Below, piece after piece: positions 59,171 to 64,000 of a DNA stretch of 64,000 bases; position 1 is the first letter of the stretch; each line of letters opens with the position of its first letter. The position numbers and the translations under genes were made by a program. The DNA lies in the NCBI RefSeq assembly GCF_002007115.1, contig NZ_MVAD01000002.1, positions 620,001 through 684,000 on the forward strand, in the 5' to 3' direction. The DNA is from Massilia sp. KIM (GTDB lineage: Bacteria; Pseudomonadota; Gammaproteobacteria; Burkholderiales; Burkholderiaceae_D). The notes below the pieces were generated by a model. The model ran no database searches, was not told the DNA's origin, and worked only from the letters and a program-made list of their open reading frames with translations.

Positions 59171-61090
59171 ATGGAGCTGTTCGGGAAGGCGCTCGGTGGG
59201 GCGCTCGGTGGTGCGCTAGGTGGTGCGCTTGGTGCATTGTGCGTGGCGGCCTTGTCCTGGTGCCCGCCGGCGGCGGCGCAGCAGTCCGGCGCTCAAGCCG
59301 CCCCTGCGGCGCAGGCCGCGCCTGCGCCGGGCATGCCGTTGCTGCAAAACGTCCATGGCCGCCAGCACCTGAGCCTCAACGGCCGCTGGAACTACATCAT
59401 CGACCCCTACGAGACCGGCTTCTACGACTACCGGCGCGAGCCCTTCGACAAGTCCCCGAGCGGCAAGGGCGGCTTCTACGAGGATCTCAAGCCCAGGAAC
59501 AAGAGCGAATGGGTGGAGTACGACTTCGACCTCTCGCCCACGCTCCAGGTGCCGGGTGACTGGAACTCCCAGGCCGAGAGGCTTTCCTTCTACGAGGGCA
59601 CGGTGTGGATGCGCCAGGTCTTCCAGGCCGAGCCCAAGGCGGGCAGCAATTACATCCTCTACTTCGGCGCCGTCAACTACGAGGCCCACGTCTACCTGAA
59701 CGGCAAGAAGCTGGGCGTGCACAAGGGCGGCTTCACGCCTTTCCAGTTCGACGTCACCGGCAAGTTGAACAAGGGCCGCAACTTCGTCGTGGTCAAGGCC
59801 GACAACACCCGCAGGCAGGACGAGATCCCGACCGTGAACACCGACTGGTGGAACTACGGCGGCATCACGCGCGACGTGCTGCTGGCCGAGCTGCCGGCGA
59901 CCTACATCGCCGACTACAAGCTGCAGCTCGCCAAGGGAGACCTCAAGCGCATCGAGGGCTACGTCCAGCTGGCCGGCGCCCAGCCCCAGCAAAGCGTGAG
60001 CGTGACGATCCCGGAAGCGAAGATCAGCACCACGGTCAGGACCGACGCCGGCGGGCGCGCCGCGATCAGCATTCCGGTGTCGACGCTGCGCTACTGGTCG
60101 CCGGACGACCCCAAGCTCTACGGCGTGCGGATCGCGGCCGGCCCGGACAGCGTGGACGACAAAGTGGGCTTTCGCACCATCGAGACCCGCGGCAAGGACA
60201 TCCTGCTGAACGGGAAGTCGATCTTCCTGCGCGGGATCTCGCTGCACGACGAGAACCCCTTGATCGCGGGCCGCCTGCGCGGCGAAGGCGACATGCGCAT
60301 GATGCTGCAATGGGCCAAGGAACTGAACGCCAACTACGTGCGCCTGGCCCACTACCCGCACAGCGAGCGGATGGTGCGCCTGGCCGACGAGATGGGCCTG
60401 CTGGTCTGGGCCGAGGTGCCGGTCTACTGGACCATCTCGTGGACCAATCCGGACACCTACCGCAACGCCAGCGCGCAGCTCACCGACCTGGTGGTGCGCG
60501 ACAAGAACCGCGCCAGCGTGATCGTGTGGTCGATCGGTAACGAGACGCCGGTGAGCGAGCCGCGCAACCTCTTCATGGGCCGGCTGGCCGACACGGTGCG
60601 CAAGCTGGACGACACCCGGCTGGTGGCCGCCGCGCTCGAGGTGCACCGCGAGGGCAAGGAAGTGGTGGTCGAAGATCCGCTGGCCGACAAGCTCGACCTG
60701 GCCAGCTTCAACGAGTACGCCGGCTGGTACTGGAGCAACACCAAGGACATGCTGAACTACCGCTTCAACATCAAGTACGACAAGCCGGTGGTGGTCACGG
60801 AGTTCGGCGCCGACGCCCTGGCCGGCTACCATGCCGACGACGAAACCCGCTGGAGCGAGGAATACCAGGACCTGCTGTACAAGAACCAGATCACGATGCT
60901 GACCGCGATTCCCGGCCTGCGCGGCATGACGCCCTGGATCCTGACCGATTTCCGCTCGCCGCGTCGCCCGCATCCGTATTTCCAGGACTTCTGGAACCGC
61001 AAGGGCCTGATCTCGGAAAGCGGCCAGAAGAAGCAAGCCTTCCATACGCTGAAGCGCTTCTACGACCAGATGCAGCGCAAGTACAAATAA
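59171..61090 (+). CDS. Glycoside hydrolase family 2 protein (beta-glucuronidase-like)
   Basis: A 639-residue secreted enzyme. A signal peptide with GGALGGALGGALG repeats ends near PPAAAQQ. It has the GH2 sugar-binding domain (NGRWNYIIDPYETGFYDYRR), the immunoglobulin-like domain and a TIM barrel. Glu458 (WSIGNETPV) is the acid/base and Glu544 (VVTEFGAD) the nucleophile. LRGISLHDENP and RLAHYPHS resemble beta-glucuronidase/galactosidase members. GGAGACGAG precedes the ATG. In an operon with a GH3 gene. Confidence 0.9.
   Translation: MELFGKALGGALGGALGGALGALCVAALSWCPPAAAQQSGAQAAPAAQAAPAPGMPLLQNVHGRQHLSLNGRWNYIIDPYETGFYDYRREPFDKSPSGKGGFYEDLKPRNKSEWVEYDFDLSPTLQVPGDWNSQAERLSFYEGTVWMRQVFQAEPKAGSNYILYFGAVNYEAHVYLNGKKLGVHKGGFTPFQFDVTGKLNKGRNFVVVKADNTRRQDEIPTVNTDWWNYGGITRDVLLAELPATYIADYKLQLAKGDLKRIEGYVQLAGAQPQQSVSVTIPEAKISTTVRTDAGGRAAISIPVSTLRYWSPDDPKLYGVRIAAGPDSVDDKVGFRTIETRGKDILLNGKSIFLRGISLHDENPLIAGRLRGEGDMRMMLQWAKELNANYVRLAHYPHSERMVRLADEMGLLVWAEVPVYWTISWTNPDTYRNASAQLTDLVVRDKNRASVIVWSIGNETPVSEPRNLFMGRLADTVRKLDDTRLVAAALEVHREGKEVVVEDPLADKLDLASFNEYAGWYWSNTKDMLNYRFNIKYDKPVVVTEFGADALAGYHADDETRWSEEYQDLLYKNQITMLTAIPGLRGMTPWILTDFRSPRRPHPYFQDFWNRKGLISESGQKKQAFHTLKRFYDQMQRKYK
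59189..59236 (+). repeat. 12-base tandem repeat in the signal-peptide coding region
   Basis: Four units of GCGCTCGGTGGT with single-base variants encode the ALGG repeats of the GH2 signal peptide. As 12 is a multiple of three, gain or loss of units would change helix length without a frameshift. Confidence 0.85.
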
Positions 61091-61103
61091 GGGAGGAGGG
61101 CTC

Positions 61104-63335
61104 ATGAAGCGAAGCAGCCTGGCGCCGCTGGTTGCGGCCCTGTTCCTGGCTGGCGGCAGCGGCGCCGCCGAAGCCCAGGACCGCGCCATCGAGCGCAAGG
61201 TCGAGGCCCTGCTCAAGCGCATGACGCTGGAGGAAAAGGTCGGGCAACTGCACCAGCTCTCGGGGCGCCAGATGACGGGGCCCGGCAGCGAGAAGTTCGC
61301 CGACAAGCTGGCCGACATCCGCGCGGGCAGGGTCGGCTCGATGCTGAACGTGAAAGGCGTGAGCGAGACCCGCGAGATCCAGGCGCTGGCCCTGCAGTCG
61401 CGCCTCAAGATCCCGCTGCTGTTCGGTCTCGACGTCATCCACGGCTACAAGACCGTGTTCCCGGTGCCGCTGGGCGAGGCGGCCTCTTGGGACATGGAGG
61501 CGATCCGCCAGTCGGCCGCGATCGCGGCCAAGGAGGCCGCCGCCAGCGGCATCCACTGGACCTTCGCGCCCATGGTCGACATCGGCCGCGATCCGCGCTG
61601 GGGCAGGGTGATGGAGGGCGCCGGCGAAGACACCTACCTGGGCTCGCAGATCGCCATCGCCCGGGTCAAGGGCTTCCAGGGCGAGAAGCTGGGCGCGCTC
61701 GACCGCGTGATGGCGACCGCCAAGCACTTCGCCGCCTATGGCGCGGCGATCGCGGGCCGCGACTACAACGCGGCCGACATGAGCGAGCATCAGCTGCACG
61801 AGGTCTACCTGCCGCCCTTCAAGGCGGCTGCCGACGCGGGCGTGGCGACCTTCATGAATTCCTTCAACACCCTGAACGGGGTGCCGGCCACCGCCAGTGC
61901 TTACCTGCAGCGCGATCTGCTCAAGGGCAAGTGGAACTACAAGGGCTTCGTGGTCAGCGACTGGGCCTCGATCAAGGAGCTGGTCGAGCATGGCCACGCG
62001 GCCGACCTGGCGCAGGCGGCCGCACAGGCCATCGATGCCGGCAGCGACATGGACATGGAGGGCTATGCCTACACCCGCCACCTGGCCGACCAGGTCAGGA
62101 GCGGCAAGGTGAAGCAGTCGAGACTGGACGAGTCGGTGCGCCGGGTGCTGGTCAAGAAGTTCGAGATGGGCCTGTTCGACGACCCCTACCGCTACTCGGA
62201 CGCGGCGCGCGAGCAGGCGGCGCTGAACGACCCGGAGCATGCGCGCATCGCGCGCGATGTGGCGCGCAAGACCCTGGTGCTGCTCAAGAACGAGCAGAAT
62301 GCGCTGCCGCTGTCGAAGGGGTTAAAGTCGCTGGCCGTGATCGGCCCGCTGGCGGAAGCGAAACGCGACCTCGAAGGCGGCTGGATCGTGCAGTCCGACA
62401 CCAGCCGCGTGGTGAGCGTGGTCGAGGGCCTGCGCGGCGCACTGCCGGACACCCGGCTGCTGGTCGCCCAGGGCTGCGACGTCGCCTGCGCCAGCAGCGC
62501 CGGCTTCGCCGACGCGGTGGCAGCCGCGAAGCAGGCCGAGGCCGTGCTGCTGGTGGTCGGCGAATCCTGGGACATGAGCGGCGAGGCCAAGTCGCGCGCC
62601 GACATCGGGCTGCCCGGCCAGCAGGCGCAGCTCTTCGATGCGCTGGCGGCAACCGGCAAGCCGGTGATCGTGGTCATGATGGCCGGCCGGCCGCTGGTGT
62701 TCAACAACGTGGCCGACAAGGCGGCGGCGATCCTATACGCCTGGTTCCCGGGCGCCCAGGGCGGCAATGCGGTGGCGGACGTGCTGGTCGGCGACTACAA
62801 CCCCTCGGGCAAGCTGCCGATGAGCTTCCCGCGCAGCGTGGGGCAGATTCCGATCTCCTACCAGCAGTACCGCACCGGACGGCCGGTGGTGAATGAAGCC
62901 AACATCGTCTACCGCTCGGCCTACATCGATTCGCCCAACACGCCGCGCTACGCCTTCGGCCATGGCCTGAGCTACACCAGCTTCGCCTACGGCGACCTGG
63001 CGATCAGCAAGCCGAGCATGAAGCGGGGCGACAAGGTGACGGTGTCCTTCACCCTGGCCAATACGGGCGCGCGCGCCGGCGAAGAGGTGGTTCAGCTCTA
63101 CATCCGCGACAAGGTCGCCTCGCTGGTCAGGCCGGTGATGGAGCTGAAGGGCTTTCGCAAGCTGAAGCTGGAGCCGGGCGAGCGGCGCACGCTGAGCTTC
63201 CAGGTGGACCGTGACACGCTCTCCTTCCACAACGCGAAGCTGCAGTGGGTGGCGGAGCCGGGCGAATTCGAGATCATGGTGGGGTCGGCGTCCGACGCGA
63301 TCCGCCTGCGGGGGGCATTGACCCTGTCGGACTGA
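61104..63335 (+). CDS. Glycoside hydrolase family 3 beta-glucosidase (BglX-like)
   Basis: A 743-residue secreted enzyme with a signal peptide ending in GAAEAQ. The GH3 N-terminal barrel has PLLFGLDVIHGYKTVFP, MVDIGRDPRWGR and KHFAAYG; Asp286 in GFVVSDW is the nucleophile. The C-terminal alpha/beta domain and fibronectin-III-like domain (ANTGARAGEEVVQLYI) follow as in periplasmic BglX. GGGAGGAGGG precedes the ATG. With the GH2 gene it probably trims oligosaccharides outside the cytoplasm. Confidence 0.93.
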   Translation: MKRSSLAPLVAALFLAGGSGAAEAQDRAIERKVEALLKRMTLEEKVGQLHQLSGRQMTGPGSEKFADKLADIRAGRVGSMLNVKGVSETREIQALALQSRLKIPLLFGLDVIHGYKTVFPVPLGEAASWDMEAIRQSAAIAAKEAAASGIHWTFAPMVDIGRDPRWGRVMEGAGEDTYLGSQIAIARVKGFQGEKLGALDRVMATAKHFAAYGAAIAGRDYNAADMSEHQLHEVYLPPFKAAADAGVATFMNSFNTLNGVPATASAYLQRDLLKGKWNYKGFVVSDWASIKELVEHGHAADLAQAAAQAIDAGSDMDMEGYAYTRHLADQVRSGKVKQSRLDESVRRVLVKKFEMGLFDDPYRYSDAAREQAALNDPEHARIARDVARKTLVLLKNEQNALPLSKGLKSLAVIGPLAEAKRDLEGGWIVQSDTSRVVSVVEGLRGALPDTRLLVAQGCDVACASSAGFADAVAAAKQAEAVLLVVGESWDMSGEAKSRADIGLPGQQAQLFDALAATGKPVIVVMMAGRPLVFNNVADKAAAILYAWFPGAQGGNAVADVLVGDYNPSGKLPMSFPRSVGQIPISYQQYRTGRPVVNEANIVYRSAYIDSPNTPRYAFGHGLSYTSFAYGDLAISKPSMKRGDKVTVSFTLANTGARAGEEVVQLYIRDKVASLVRPVMELKGFRKLKLEPGERRTLSFQVDRDTLSFHNAKLQWVAEPGEFEIMVGSASDAIRLRGALTLSD

Positions 63336-63365
63336 GGGTGGATGCGCGATGCTAGAATCGCGGCC

Positions 63366-64000
63366 ATGAGCAAGCCAGAACCGAAGGGCCGCGCCCCCGT
63401 GCCGACGACCCGCAAGAGCCGCAAGGGCAGCGCGCCCACCGTGCGTGACGTCGCCCGCGTGGCGGGCGTCGCGCCCATGAGCGTCTCGCGCGCGCTGAAC
63501 AATCGTGACTCGGTCTCTCCCGACATCCTGCGGCGCGTGCGCGAGGCGGTCGACAAGCTGGGCTACGTGCCCAACCTGCTGGCGGGCGGCCTGTCGTCCA
63601 AGAAGAGCCGCCTGGTCGCGGCCGTGGTCCCGACCATCAGCGGCGCGGTCTTCCTCGAAATGATCCAGGCCCTGACCGACGCCCTGGCCGCGCGCGGCTA
63701 CCAGCTGATGCTGGGCCAGTCCGGCTACGAGAACTCGCGCGAGGACGCGCTGCTGGAGGCGATCATCGGCCGCCGTCCCGACGGCGTGCTGCTCACCGGG
63801 ATCATGCGTTCGGAGCAGGGCAGGCGGCGCCTGCTGGCCAGCGGCATTCCCGTGGTCGAGACCTGGGACCTGACCGATCAACCGATCGACATGCTGGTCG
63901 GCTTTTCGCACGAGAAGATCGGCAAGGCAGTGGCCGAGTACCTGCACCGGCGCGGCCGCCGCAGGATCGCCGCCATCAGCGCCGACGACGAGCGCGCCGT
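63366..64000 (+). CDS. LacI-family regulator, 3' end outside the window
   Basis: The frame is open from an ATG to the window edge (211 codons). After a basic N-terminus, VRDVARVAGVAPMSVSRALN is a LacI helix-turn-helix and KLGYVPNLLAGGLSSKKS the hinge; the periplasmic-binding-like effector domain starts LVAAVVPTISGAVFLEM. It resembles GntR-type LacI proteins. Located after the GH2/GH3 genes, it probably regulates them through the palindrome near 59114. No good ribosome binding site was seen. Confidence 0.88.
   Translation, partial: MSKPEPKGRAPVPTTRKSRKGSAPTVRDVARVAGVAPMSVSRALNNRDSVSPDILRRVREAVDKLGYVPNLLAGGLSSKKSRLVAAVVPTISGAVFLEMIQALTDALAARGYQLMLGQSGYENSREDALLEAIIGRRPDGVLLTGIMRSEQGRRRLLASGIPVVETWDLTDQPIDMLVGFSHEKIGKAVAEYLHRRGRRRIAAISADDERA

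Noticed and set aside
59171..61090. GH2 protein being LacZ
   Set aside because: The 639-residue length and the motifs fit the shorter beta-glucuronidase-like secreted group rather than the ~1020-residue LacZ.

Overview
The window looks like a chromosomal segment of a GC-rich betaproteobacterium, most likely an Oxalobacteraceae member of the Massilia/Telluria group. The grounds are the high-GC codon use, a PEP-CTERM protein behind a sigma-54 promoter, a DUF4214/type I secretion locus, dispersed REP-type palindromes, and the betaproteobacterial order hemF-nadD-rsfS-rlmH-maf plus rng. This is inferred from gene content; no database comparison was made.

Bases 1-9482 are a secretion locus. A truncated FecR-domain protein precedes a 656-residue acidic DUF4214 protein, a complete type I secretion system (ABC exporter, HlyD-type adaptor, TolC-type channel) and a second, 192-residue DUF4214 protein. 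Both the large DUF4214 gene and the exporter operon carry a perfect TGTGA-N6-TCACA (CRP-type) site at promoter distance, which suggests that cargo and exporter are co-activated. The large protein has a dockerin/EF-hand-like calcium loop and an RTX-like C-terminus.

Bases 9634-26869 are mixed housekeeping and envelope genes: trhO, an acyltransferase, a PEP-CTERM protein with a sigma-54 promoter and upstream activator-like sites, dnaE, a response regulator next to a diguanylate cyclase, a META lipoprotein, an L,D-transpeptidase, a PliG-like protein coupled to an MscS channel, a GST/PNPOx pair with a divergent LysR regulator, and a Cache chemoreceptor.

Bases 27026-37066 hold a tandem PepSY membrane-protein pair, lipopolysaccharide genes (glycosyltransferase, O-antigen ligase, msbA), an unusual GH1-like/RmlD-like fusion protein, and intergenic spaces full of REP palindromes and tandem repeats.

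Bases 35990-46468 are a formate/oxalate module: a ModE-like HTH plus periplasmic-binding-type regulator, an OFA-family MFS transporter, a NAD-dependent formate dehydrogenase (fused NuoE/NuoF-type subunit plus a molybdopterin subunit), FdhD and a TupBCA tungstate transporter. Several of the genes overlap by 1-4 bases. The layout links substrate transport, formate oxidation, cofactor sulfuration and metal import.

Bases 46769-55779 are core genes on the minus strand (yebC, purD, hemF, nadD, rsfS, rlmH, maf, rng, an HD-domain gene), interrupted by a divergent HxlR/SDR pair between maf and rng. Bases 55859-59039 hold a DUF2182 membrane protein, an EamA transporter, mgsA, a quinone oxidoreductase and a 47-residue membrane protein. 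The window ends with a glycan-degradation cluster (GH2, GH3, and a LacI-family regulator cut by the window edge) preceded by a LacI-type operator.
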